DNA of 64,000 nucleotides. It comes from Tritrichomonas musculus. Its lineage: Eukaryota; Parabasalia; Tritrichomonadida; Tritrichomonadidae. The notes under the pieces are model-generated. The model saw nothing but the letters and a program-made list of their open reading frames with translations. It was not told the origin of the DNA and searched no databases. Of this stretch, positions 40,766 to 50,579 are shown piece by piece. A program made the translations under genes and the position numbers. Location of the stretch: contig JAPFFF010000012.1 of assembly GCA_039105265.1 (NCBI GenBank), forward strand, positions 3,658,001 through 3,722,000, read 5' to 3'. Position 1 is the first letter of the stretch. Each line of letters begins with the position of its first letter.

Positions 40766-43120
40766 TCATTGAACTGTTATTTTAACATAGCCATTTCCAC
40801 AATGGCCAGTTTCTGTTCCTTGGCCTGATGGACTTGGAAATGATTCATTCCCTGAAACTGTTCGCGCGTCTGATAAATAATATGTACTGTCTAGCAAGTA
40901 TTTACTGGCATCTGCTGGATTGCCTGATTTCCAATTGTTGTAGCTTGCTTCCGTGAAGACCCAGCCAGAGCCACCTGAACCAGCACCGCCGTGATAATTG
41001 CCAGCACCGCCGCCATACTAGCCACCGCCTCCAGCGCCAGCTCTGGTATTTTTTGTTTCGGCTGTAACGCTGCCACCAGTTCCATATTTTCCGGTCGCAA
41101 TTTCAACCCCAGCCGGCGTGAGTGATTTGCCTTCTGGCTTATTTGTTCCTGGCTTTCCACCGCAAATTTGAGTGCCTGGTGATGCATTTGCTACTGCATA
41201 TTGATGTTCAGTCCCAGCACACCCACTTGCTCCACCACCAGGTCCTCCACATGCGTTAAAGGGAATGGCTCCATTTCCGCCTCCACCTCCACCAGCAACA
41301 ATGACTCTAGAATACAACGAGTCTGTGCCAATTCTAATATCTGTTCCTCCTCCTCCAGCTCCTCTTTTGTATCCAGTCATAGGATCTGCATTATATCCGC
41401 CTCCATTGAATCCACCGTCAACTTTTTCCTTTACTTTGAATTCTTCAGCCACGCCTTGCCCGCCGACATAGATAAATAATTTCGTTTTGGATGCTATTTT
41501 AACAATTCCAACTGAATAACCGCCTTTACCTCCCGTCCTGCCATCGCTAGAGCCACAATAAGCAGCTCCTCCTTGGGCACCCCAAATTTCGAGCTTATAC
41601 TCGCCTGGCTCCAAATCAGTATTCTGGACACTTCCAGTGTAGCCAAATGTTAATACAAAAGTATCATTTAATGTTATGGCGTTACTCACCAGCTCTTTCG
41701 AGTTGCCATAATTGTCAACAATTAATGCATGCAAGAAATAAGTTCCTTTTGGCTTCATAAATGCCATTTCTTGCGTCAACTTCTCAACAACTGCGCTTTG
41801 TGAATATGCAACTTCACCCAAAACTATCGAATCATCTTTATTTACAATGTATCTGCTCCTCGATTTATCTAGGGTAACTCCTTCATCTATTTTGATTGTT
41901 CCTTTCAATAAATTATTTGACTGTAACTTAAGTTCAACTTTTCCTGTTATATCAACTCTTACTTTTATTGTTTTGGTTGCTAAAACTTCACCTCCATCAA
42001 GTGACACAGCGGTAATTGTTGCTTCTTTTCCTGGAATTTTCCCTCTCAGCACCAATGAATTTCCATTCTCCGATTTAATCTCAACTGCTTCATCCTCATC
42101 TTGCTTCACCTTCCATGCAACATCAGCAGGCCTTATCGCAGTTGTTAGAGTAATGGAACCTCCAGATCTCAATTCTTTCGGCTCTGAGTTAATGAATAAG
42201 TTTGATGAATCAATTTTACGGTGAAGTTGTTCTTCAAAGAGTCTGAATTGCTCTTCCATTTTGTTTGACATTTCATTGAATTGTCTTGCCAGCAATTCTT
42301 GGCTTTTCTTCTGAGTTGAGAGTTCACTCTCAACTTTTCCAAGTCTTTCCTCAAGTGATTTGTTCTTCTGAATAATTGACTTCATAAATGCTTTTGAATT
42401 GGAAGGACCAAAAATTTCACTAAAACCGTCAAATGCCAGAAATTCTTCAATTTCATCAGCTGACATTTCGTTGTAATCAAGTGAACTGAACAGTATTTCA
42501 ACATCTTCGTTTTGGCCATTTTTTGACTGTACATCTTGAACTTTTTGTTTGATAAAATTGAATAGCAAATGGTGGTTATGAAGAACTTTTTCAGGAGAAT
42601 TGAAAATCCTTGTTAGTACTGAAATTGGAAACTTGGAAAGATCTCCATGCTCAAGGCAAAAATCTAAGTTTTTTGAGAGAATTTTTTCTTTCTCAAAGTC
42701 AAAAATTTCTTGATTATTATCAGATGAAATCTGATCAATTACATGCTGAATATCAGGTCTGTTCTGAATAAAGTCGTTCACACAATCTTGCAGTTCGTAA
42801 TATTGGTACTTTGAACAGAGCTGGCTGTATTCTAGGTAATTATTATCATTTAAAGATATTGTTTGCGTTCCTAAGGATGAAATAAAATCCTTGAAAATTG
42901 CTGTATCAAATTTATCATGAATAAAATATTCATTTACAAGTCTGAGCTCATTGCTTTTGTTTTCAAAATATCGAAGTTTTTGAAATAATTCGTTTCTTGA
43001 AGTTTTGATTTCTACAATTTCCTCTTCGAGCTCTTCTATTCCTCCCTTTCTTCCTTTGTAAATGATAGTAAAATCATTTTTGGTCTTAGTTTTTGGTATA
43101 TTATACTCCTTACTCTTCAT
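40766..43120 (-). pseudogene. BTB-like/coiled-coil protein with C-terminal glycine-rich (PF12810-like) domain, one in-frame TAG
   Basis: The frame from ATG 43120 runs to 40766, 784 codons, broken only by one TAG at 41018-41020. The N-terminal 230 residues (FTIIYKGRKGG, SSLGTQTISLNDNNYLEY, NRPDIQHVIDQISSD) look like the divergent BTB/BACK-type module of a trichomonad family. A coiled coil follows (about 260-300), then a beta-sandwich, possibly Ig-like, region. From about residue 497 comes a glycine-rich domain: FGYTGSVQNTDLEPGEYKLE, WGAQGGAAYCG, VGGQGV, AGGGGGGNG, and after the stop GSGGSGWVFTEASYNNW and GNGYVKITV, like the ligand-binding glycine-rich domain of ALK/LTK. The TAG interrupts GGG-YGGGAG, so the final 84 residues would be lost. 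It may be a young pseudogene, a read-through case or a sequence error. Confidence 0.75.
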
Positions 43121-43129
43121 TTTGAATTC

Positions 43130-43134
43130 TATGA
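43130..43134 (-). promoter_or_regulatory. Inr-like element of the glycine-rich gene
   Basis: TCATA on the minus strand, about 12 nt upstream of the ATG at 43120. Confidence 0.4.
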
Positions 43135-43157
43135 GTTAACTCAATTTTTTATATGGC

Positions 43158-43185
<28 letters not shown>
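43158..43185. repeat. Poly(A) tract of 28
   Basis: An uninterrupted run of A just upstream of the glycine-rich gene. Confidence 0.8.
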
Positions 43186-43190
<5 letters not shown>

Positions 43191-43216
43191 TTGATTTTAA
43201 ATTCTGGCTGTATATA

Positions 43217-43579
43217 AACTCTGTCCAAAAATGTTCGACTTAACGTATACATAAACCGCATTTTCCACTGAAAATTGACTAAAAAAACGATAAAGTGTCG
43301 GAAATTTCTTTTTTCTCTCAAAGTAATGTATTCAATTTTTCAGAAGTTTATTTTTATAATTATCCTTTCAGTAAGCTATTTTTATATAAGGAACCTTGGT
43401 TTTTGAAAGAAATATCCACTCCCTTAAGAGGAATTACAACTTTTTTTGGGACATGGGCTACTCTCTAAAAAGAAGAGCTTTGAAAAAGCCTTCGAATTTC
43501 CATATAGGTACATGAGAAAAAAAATGATAATTTGAATACTCTCTCAAAATTCAATTGTCGAACATTTTTGGACAGAGTT
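43217..43579. mobile_element. 363-bp TA-flanked mariner-like MITE
   Basis: The termini AACTCTGTCCAAAAATGTTC (continuing GAC) are exact inverted repeats of 23 bp, and TA flanks both ends (43215-43216, 43580-43581). The size and TA targets fit a Tc1/mariner MITE. No coding frame. Confidence 0.8.
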
Positions 43580-43681
43580 TAAAAGAAAATGAATAGTTAT
43601 TTATTTTTTCTGAAAAAATTTTGAAAAATTCAAATCATATGACCATTTATCTTATCAATTCGTTATATTGATGAATATATA

Positions 43682-44036
43682 ACTTTTGGAGGGATAGGAC
43701 AACTGCACCATAATAATTTCACTGCTTTAGTATTTGATTCACACCAAACACCTGGAAAAGTAACAATCTCTCGATCCATCGTCTACAATTCACAAGAATA
43801 TATAATAACTTCAATCAAATAACGATTATTTTTAAACAACATACATATCAAATCAATTCAATTTTCACCATTTTCTGAATTTAGTTACATAGAGAAAAAC
43901 GGTTTATCATCACCTTCTCTTTCCATCAAGTTTTGAGAAAAATGGAAGATTGTTTATTTTGCTGCTCCAATATAAGTGAAAAAACAGTAGCTCCAGTGAA
44001 TCCCAAAAAATGTTGAATCATCCAGCTCAATGACTT
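43682..44036 (+). pseudogene. BspA-like leucine-rich protein, N-terminal remnant
   Basis: The plus frame reads FGGIGQLHHNNFTALVFDSH, then KVTISRSIVYNSQEYIITSI and, after stops, FLNNIHIKSIQFSPFSEFSY. This is the head of a trichomonad BspA-type LRR_5 surface protein (VTIPRSI..N.Q.Y.VTSI...F.N..I.SI.F...SE). Several stops and the absence of repeat units show it is a remnant. A T run of 38 (44044-44081) follows it. Confidence 0.6.
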
Positions 44037-44038
44037 TT

Positions 44039-44043
<5 letters not shown>

Positions 44044-44081
<38 letters not shown>
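44044..44081. repeat. Poly(T) tract of 38
   Basis: An uninterrupted T run at the 3' edge of the BspA remnant. Confidence 0.8.
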
Positions 44082-44085
<4 letters not shown>

Positions 44086-44339
44086 TTTTGAAGCTCTTTC
44101 AGAAACATTTTCTTTTGGGAAAGAAGTGTTTAATGAATGAAATATATTGTAGATTGTTTCTCTTCCAAATGCTCATAAAGTACACAATACAAATGAAATT
44201 AATACATATAATACTGATTTAATTATTATTTATTTTTTTTTTTTTGTTTGTTTGTGCAAATGCTTGAATTGATTAATAAATAAATAAAAAAGTTTAAATA
44301 AATTATCAACATATTTATGTTTTATTAATATACATATTT

Positions 44340-45572
44340 TTACATGATTGTGCATTCTTCTTGTCTTGTTTCATAATATTCGTTTGAATTATTATCAGAA
44401 TTGTGAGGATTGTATGTTGATTGAGTATTTTCAAATTGTTTTATATCTGAATCTTTCGTTTGAACTTGATGAATATCATCATTATTTAAATCAATTTCAT
44501 CCAATTCATTTTTAGTTGGAAGACATGTTTTAAGAGCATCTTTGAATTCATTTGTAATTTGAGAATAGTTTGGAAATTCGATTTCAAATTTGATATACAA
44601 ATCACCTTTTTCAAATTGATTTCCTCGTTTTGGCATTCCTTCATGTTGTATAACTTTGACAGAATGAGGTGTGATGATTTGATTTGGTTCTGAAGAAACA
44701 ACAATTTTCCTTCCATCAAGATGATCGAAAATAAACTGAAAACCAAGTAAAGCTTCACTCAATGTTATCTTCTTGATCATCATCAAATTATCATGATTTC
44801 GAATGAATTGATCATTTTTCATTAAATTCAAAATGACTATTAAATTTCCTGTTTCTGCATTTGGTGCTTCATCTGAAAATCCTAAAAATGTGATGTGATC
44901 TCCTTCTTCCATCCCTGGTTCCACATGAACGGTGATTAATTTATTTTCTTTGACAACTTTATTTCCATTGCAATGTTTACATTTATCTTCTTCTTTGACA
45001 ATTTCACCTCTGCCTTCGCATCTTGAACACAAAACGACTTGTCGTTGAATCATAAATCCAATCCTTTCTTCAATAATTCTTCTTCCTCTTCCATGACATT
45101 CTGGACATATCATTGCTCTTTTCCCCTTCGAGCATCCATTACCATCACATTCAGGACAAATAACATTTCGTTTAATTTGAAGTTTGACTTCTTTTCCATT
45201 ATACAAATCTTCTAAACGAACATTCAATTTATGAACAATGTCTTCTGTTCTCTGTCTTTGATTCTTGTGATTCATAATATCATCAAAATTGAAAATATTA
45301 GCGAAAATATCTTCGAAACGTGCTCCTCCACTTACATTTCCATTTTTTTGAAATCCTTCTGCTCCATATCTGTCATACATTTCTCTCTTTTCTTGATCTT
45401 TCAATATTTCATATGCTTCATTAACTTGTTGGAATTTTTCTGTCGCATCTGGACTTTTGTTATGATCTGGATGCAATTCAAGTGCTTTTTTATGATATGC
45501 TTTTCTTAATTCATTTTCATTTGCTTCAGGTGAAACACCAAGTAATTCATAAAGTTTTGTATCAACAACCAT
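44340..45572 (-). CDS. Type I (class A) DnaJ/Hsp40 co-chaperone with CaaX-like end
   Basis: This 410-residue protein starts at the ATG 45572. The J domain (residues 6-70) has LYELLGV, KAYHKKALELHPDHN with HPD at 34-36, and YDRYGAEGF. A short G/F-type stretch follows. The zinc-binding region has four CxxC units: CPECDGNGC, CPECHGRGR, CSRCEGRGE and CKHCNGN. The substrate-binding C-terminal domains follow (VEPGMEEGDHITFLGFSDEA, LSEALLGFQF, HEGMPKRG, GDLYIKFEIEFP). The protein stimulates Hsp70 ATPase and hands over unfolded clients in cytosol or nucleus. It ends ECTIM, with CTIM fitting a CaaX prenylation box, as in Ydj1/DNAJA1, where farnesylation ties the chaperone to ER and mitochondrial surfaces. 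An Inr-like TCATTTTT lies 9-16 nt upstream. Confidence 0.95.
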   Translation of the reverse strand: MVVDTKLYELLGVSPEANENELRKAYHKKALELHPDHNKSPDATEKFQQVNEAYEILKDQEKREMYDRYGAEGFQKNGNVSGGARFEDIFANIFNFDDIMNHKNQRQRTEDIVHKLNVRLEDLYNGKEVKLQIKRNVICPECDGNGCSKGKRAMICPECHGRGRRIIEERIGFMIQRQVVLCSRCEGRGEIVKEEDKCKHCNGNKVVKENKLITVHVEPGMEEGDHITFLGFSDEAPNAETGNLIVILNLMKNDQFIRNHDNLMMIKKITLSEALLGFQFIFDHLDGRKIVVSSEPNQIITPHSVKVIQHEGMPKRGNQFEKGDLYIKFEIEFPNYSQITNEFKDALKTCLPTKNELDEIDLNNDDIHQVQTKDSDIKQFENTQSTYNPHNSDNNSNEYYETRQEECTIM

Positions 45573-45580
45573 TTAAAATA

Positions 45581-45588
45581 AAAAATGA
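45581..45588 (-). promoter_or_regulatory. Inr-like element of the DnaJ gene
   Basis: TCATTTTT on the minus strand, about 10 nt before the start codon. Confidence 0.5.
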
Positions 45589-46169
45589 GATAAAAATTAT
45601 TTAAAATCATTTCTGATATAAAACAAAGTTTACTAAGTGGCCGAACATTTAATATAAATGCAATTATTGATTAAAAATTCTTTTATTTATTTTAATACTT
45701 TTACAAAATAAAATTTTCAAATTTTTAAATTCAATTCAAAATTTTTGAAAATTTTATCAACTTTTTGAAAGATATATTCAAAATTTATTTCTGAAGTTTT
45801 TGGGTCATTATAATTGCATTTGACATTTTTTATTAAATGATTAACATTAAACAATTATAAATCAAGAAAATTAAAAAAAATGAATATTTTATTTATTAAG
45901 CCTATGGTTCGAGATTAGTGCATTAAACCGTCTATTTAAAATTCAAAAAGTTTACCGACCTCTGAAATTATATAAGCATATTTATTAACTCTTATTTGGG
46001 CATTAAAGGAATTCAAATGAAATAATATTGATTAGAAATAATAATAATAATAAATACAGCTTCAATTGACATCATAGATTATGAGTATAGTATAATGAAT
46101 ACTTTTATTAATATAATTTTGGAAAACGTGTCTTATGTTGTTATAACTTTTGTACTTCCTGACAATTCA
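45589..46169. other. AT-rich intergenic region
   Basis: It contains the upstream region of the DnaJ gene and the far 3' side of the BspA-like pseudogene. Apart from two AACTTTTTGA-type motifs nothing is visible. Confidence 0.4.
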
Positions 46170-47029
46170 ATTTCACTTATAGTAATATTGAAGGAGCGCA
46201 TATCATTGTTAACTTGGAACACCCAGAGAAAGCATTGTTTTCAATTATAGTGACAGATGGCGGGATTGTGATTTGTGCCAATGAAGAACAATTAGAGAAT
46301 GCACAATCATCAATCGTTGCCACAGAAGATGGAAGATTGACTTCTACTAATCCGGCTTCCTATTTTTGTTACAGAAGATGGAATTGATACTTGTATCAAT
46401 GATGAACAGGAACTGAAAGCATTGCTTTCAATTGACATTAAAGATGAAGGGAAAATAATCTGTGCTAGCTTTGAACAGCATGAGAATGAAGAATCGCCAA
46501 TTGTTTCTGCATGTGAAGGAATTGTGACTTGTGCTAATGAACAACAATTAGAAAAAGTACCTTTCTCAATTACTGTATCATTTGATGAATTTGTGATTTG
46601 CACCAATTTTATGCAATATTTGAAAGCTTCTTTTCCAACTGATTTCACAGATGGTGGAATTATTATTTGCGTTAATGTCTAACAGGAGGAAAAAGCTCTA
46701 TCACCAAATGACTCTACTGATGAAGGAATTAATATATATGTTAATTTTGAGCATTTATTCAAAGCATTGCATCCAATTGATTTTACAGATGAAGGAATAA
46801 TTATTTGCGTTAGATGAATACAACAAAAGAAAGCATAATTGCTGATTACTTTTATTGATTGTTGAAGAGTTGCATTTTTAATATCTTTTTTTGACCAAAT
46901 AAGTGTATCATAATTTGAATTATCGTTTGATTTGTAAACAAGAAACTTGTCTTCCAAAAAGTTAATTCTTTCTTTTTGACTTGGTAAGATTTCTATTTTT
47001 TCTAACTTTGGAAAGTCTCCAAAAATATT
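46170..47029 (-). pseudogene. BspA-like leucine-rich repeat protein, broken
   Basis: The minus strand encodes about nine LRR_5 units of the form F..C..L.QI.IPSSV..IG..AF. The reading frame opens near 47029 with DFPKLEKIEILPS and KFLVYKSND..., has a stop at 46679-46681 after DRAFSSC, resumes in the same frame (PSVKSVGKEAFKYC), and shifts near 46360. After that the repeat goes on as AFSNCSSLAQITIPPSVTII to about 46170. No ATG leads the frame. BspA-type proteins of trichomonads are candidate surface adhesins; this copy is degraded. Confidence 0.8.
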
Positions 47030-47054
47030 TTATATCACTTTAATTTGTGCATTC

Positions 47055-47372
47055 ATGAACACAGATTTTATGTCAACTGAAGTTTATTGTCCTATCACTG
47101 GTTCAAAGTTTACTATTGTGAAAAATGAATGTCCTGATGGCATCAATCAAATTGGAGCATGGGCAAAAGATGCAGTTCAACGTGCAAATTCTGGTAAAAC
47201 AATCAACATTGCATTTGATTGTGAAGGATTTAATCTTGGTACAATTCCAAATTCTCTTGGCTGCATTCAACTAGGCGAAATATTTAACGATTCATTTAAT
47301 ATTAAGACAAGTGGTAATCCTTCAAGTGTTGATCAAAAAGGTGGATTCATTTTCCACAAAAAATTTTGTTGA
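47055..47372 (+). pseudogene. Truncated 3'-5' exonuclease-like (DEDD, Egalitarian/Exd1-type) gene
   Basis: This is a 105-codon frame from ATG 47055. The segment NIAFDCEGFNLGTIPNSLGC matches the exonuclease I motif (DxE) of RNase D-like 3'-5' exonucleases, followed by IQLGEIFN as the next beta strand. The remaining DEDD motifs II and III are missing, and the frame ends soon after FHKKFC. The intact relatives have over 250 residues, so this is a 5' fragment. It lies head to head with the BspA-like pseudogene, whose open frame begins about 25 bp away. The region 47373-47674 holds nothing recognisable. Confidence 0.6.
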
Positions 47373-47674
47373 AAATTTCCAAATTTCTAATAAAAATATT
47401 TCTGATTATATTTGGTCTTTTTTGTTTTTCTTAAAAAAAAGTGTTATAGTAAAATCATTCCATGGGAAATACTCAATCAGATTCTCAAGAAAAATTCGAA
47501 ATAATCCAATATAACCAAAGTGAAAAGATTGGATTAATTAGATAAAGAGGTATTTTTCTCGAGTTCCATAGATCATATTTTAATCGAATGTTACAAAGAA
47601 AAGCAAATTATTATTTATTTATTTTTATAAATAAACTAAAAAAGAGAATATATTCAAATGTTTTTAAGTTTTTT

Positions 47675-49010
47675 TTAATAAATGTTACAACTTTTATTAT
47701 CGAATAAAGTAATTTTAGTTCCTTTTGGAAAAGCATTGACTCCGATTGATCCATTTGCTTGTAGCGAAGAAGGAATTAATATTTCAGTCAATGAAGTGCA
47801 TCCATAAAAAGCCAAAGGCCCGATTGAAGTAACAAACGGAGGAATAGAAATATTCGATAATGATGAACATCCATAAAAGGCGCTATTTTCTATTAAGGTA
47901 ACAGAAGGAGGAATTGAAATTAACTTCAATGATGTGCATCCATTGAAAGTATTATTATCTATTATTTGCACAGCTGATGGGATGATCATTTGAATCAAAG
48001 AAGTACATTTTCCGAATGCTTTTGATCCAATTGAAGAAACGGACGAAGGAATTATTACTTGTTCCAAAGAAGAACATCCATAGAATGCTTCATTCCCAAT
48101 TGAAGTAACAGTAGAAGGAATTACTATGATTGTCAATGACGAGCAGCTTTTGAAAGTACTATCTTCAATTGTAGTTAAGTTTGATTCAAATTCAATTTCT
48201 TTCAAAGAAGAACAATTTTCGAATGCATTTTTCCCAATCGATACTATTGAAGATGGAATAACAATTTTATTCAATGACGAGCATCCGAAAAATGCATGAT
48301 GTCCAATTGAAGTTGCATTTGGAGGAATTGTTACGCTTGATAATGAAATGCATCCGCTGAATGAGTATGCTTCAATCACTTTAACAAAAGATGGAATATT
48401 TATCTTGGACAAAACAGAGCATCCATTGAATGCATACTTTCCGATTAATCTCACTGATGATGGAATTGATAATTGCTTCAAAGATAGGCATTGATCAAAT
48501 GCATGCTCTTCAATAGAGGTAACCAAATTATGGATTGTAACTTTTTCAAGTGAAGAACAATCCTTAAATGAATACGTATCAATTTGAGTTAATTGCGAAG
48601 GGAGAGAAATTTCTGGCAATGATGAGCATTCCATAAATGCACGGGCTCCAATAGATATGACTGATGATGGTATCACTACTTTTACCAGAGATGAGCATTT
48701 ATGGAAGCAATAACTACCAATTGAAGTGACACCTGAAGGAATAATTATTTGTTTCAATGATTTGCAATGATTAAAGACATTGAAACTAATAGATTTTATT
48801 GATGGTGGAAGCGTAACACTTTCTAGTGAAATACATTGGGCGAAAGCATTATTTTTAATTGAAAGAACAGATGATGGAATAACAATCTTTGTCAGTTTTT
48901 CACATCCTCTGAAAAATTCACTTTCAATAGAACTAACATCATCCAACAAATAATGAACAATTTCAATATTGTTTCTGATAGCTGCATATCGGATTGATGT
49001 CGTGTTTAAA
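47675..49010 (-). pseudogene. BspA-like LRR array with an ankyrin-type leader
   Basis: An open frame of about 445 codons carries roughly seventeen LRR_5 repeats of 23 residues (AFYGCSSLEQVIIPSSV.SIG), followed by a C-terminal cap ending SCNIY. The segment before the first repeat reads TSIRYAAIRNNIEIVHYLLD, a clear ankyrin-repeat helix pair, not a BspA head. No ATG is present before the repeats; the frame opens after a TAA near 49020. The DUF3447 gene upstream on the same strand (49126-50250) ends 115 bp earlier in just the kind of ankyrin region that would precede this one. The two may be halves of one former DUF3447-ankyrin-LRR protein. Confidence 0.7.
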
Positions 49011-49125
49011 AAAAAAATTTGAAATTATATAAAATGATTATTATTCTAAAATATCATTTAAACATCTAATTATCGAACTTCATTAATGATAACGACAAAA
49101 AGAAACTGTATTCAAAAAGCAAATT

Positions 49126-50250
49126 TCAAATTGTTTCTTTAATGTATAATTTTCTTGTTTTGTGGAAAAATTCAACAATTGAAAAATAGTCATATTTGCA
49201 TGCGTAATAAAAAATGAAATGATTAAAATTTTCTTTTGTAAAGAAAGCAAAATTATAATAATGAAAAGCATATGCGAGAATACATTTATCAATAGTTTCA
49301 TTATCTTTTTTTTCCTTTAGCAAATTGCTTTTGACGTATATAGCAATATAATTGTGATGGCATTTGATGGCTTCTTCTAGAACTTCTCGATATGTTTTAT
49401 CATTAGGAATAATTTTGTTATCTTCAAGAATACGAAATATTTCTGGATTGTCTCCATGAACACCATAAATCCATAACGATGGTGTCAAAACTATCTTATT
49501 TAAAAACAAATATTTGAATATTTGAATTGATCCATAAAAAGCAGCATATTCTATCAATGAAGGTTTGCTTTTAACCAACATTGAATTTGTTTCATAAAAC
49601 GATGGATTGATTGTTGATTTTAATGGGAAAACCTCTTTATTAACATATGATATGAATTCACTAATCAAATCTTCTCGAATCAGTTTGCAAACGTATTCAT
49701 CATTCTCACCGATTTCCCTCTTTTTATAAAAATCTTTTTCAATTTTTTCATTATATTTGAAAATATAGTCCTCATCAATAATATTTTCATAACTTTCCTT
49801 TGCTTTTTCTTTGTTGATGAATTCAACAATTTCAGGAACCAAATACAAATACTTTGATTGAATTAATTTGGCACTATTTATCTTGTTGATTATCAAATTA
49901 TCAATGATTACAATTTTTTCTTTGATGAAAAAAAGAATAATTGTTCTGTTGCTTTTAAATAAATTAAATATTTCTAAATTTGTAAAATGTTTGGTTATCA
50001 TTTTTTTAAGATATAGAAGAACCTTCTCAATTTTTTCAAAAAAGTTTGTGGTTCGGGAATGATTTTTGGATACTTTCGATATTAAATAAAGAAAAGTTTT
50101 CAGACTATGCTGATCTTTATCATAATTATGATTTTTTATTTCATTTTCAAGATTTTGATAATTTTCTTCAGCATCATCTTCTTTCTCAATAAATTCAAGA
50201 AATTTGCTATGAAGTTCAATCATTTTATTCGAATATTCTTGGAAAAACAT
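49126..50250 (-). CDS. DUF3447/ankyrin-type protein, probably truncated
   Basis: This 374-codon frame starts at the ATG 50250 (MFFQEYSNKMIEL). It follows the trichomonad DUF3447 pattern: helical N-terminus, LVPEIVEFINKEKAKESYEN, DFYKKREIGENDEYVCKLIR, then FYETNSML, SLIEYAAFYGSIQIFKYLFL (ankyrin-like) and FYYACKYDYFSIVEFF. The frame ends where further ankyrin repeats would be expected. The following 115 bp are non-coding and the next frame on the same strand opens with an ankyrin segment leading into LRRs, so the protein is probably shortened. Family members form very large sets in trichomonads; function is unknown, with protein binding by the ankyrin part likely. Confidence 0.7.
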   Translation of the reverse strand: MFFQEYSNKMIELHSKFLEFIEKEDDAEENYQNLENEIKNHNYDKDQHSLKTFLYLISKVSKNHSRTTNFFEKIEKVLLYLKKMITKHFTNLEIFNLFKSNRTIILFFIKEKIVIIDNLIINKINSAKLIQSKYLYLVPEIVEFINKEKAKESYENIIDEDYIFKYNEKIEKDFYKKREIGENDEYVCKLIREDLISEFISYVNKEVFPLKSTINPSFYETNSMLVKSKPSLIEYAAFYGSIQIFKYLFLNKIVLTPSLWIYGVHGDNPEIFRILEDNKIIPNDKTYREVLEEAIKCHHNYIAIYVKSNLLKEKKDNETIDKCILAYAFHYYNFAFFTKENFNHFIFYYACKYDYFSIVEFFHKTRKLYIKETI

Positions 50251-50579
50251 TTCTTTTTTATAAAAATTTTATTAACGTCTTTTTTTAAACGTCTTATGAG
50301 AATGATAACAAAAACTTATATATCCTTAAATATTTGATTTTTATATAAAATTATAACAAATAAATGTTAATAAACAATATTATGAGCACAGTATACTTTT
50401 TTTCATTTATTTATTTCATTATTTTTTTAACATTATCTAATTATGGTTATAAATCTTTTAATGATGTCGATTTTTTGCTAAAAAAACTCTTAATGAGAAA
50501 ATTTTGATAGTCTGCATTTATATGCAGACCTGAATGAGATTAACGAAAAACAAAACAAATAATCATTATAAGATAAGAT

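Noticed and set aside
41018-41020. Reassigned stop codon (TAG as sense) for the genome
   Set aside because: Other genes here use TAA, TGA and TAG normally and have no in-frame TAG in their conserved parts, so a local mutation or error is simpler.
41201-42224. Plus-strand frames opposite the glycine-rich gene (Ser/Pro-rich)
   Set aside because: Glycine codons read backwards give Pro/Ser/Thr; these are antisense shadows.
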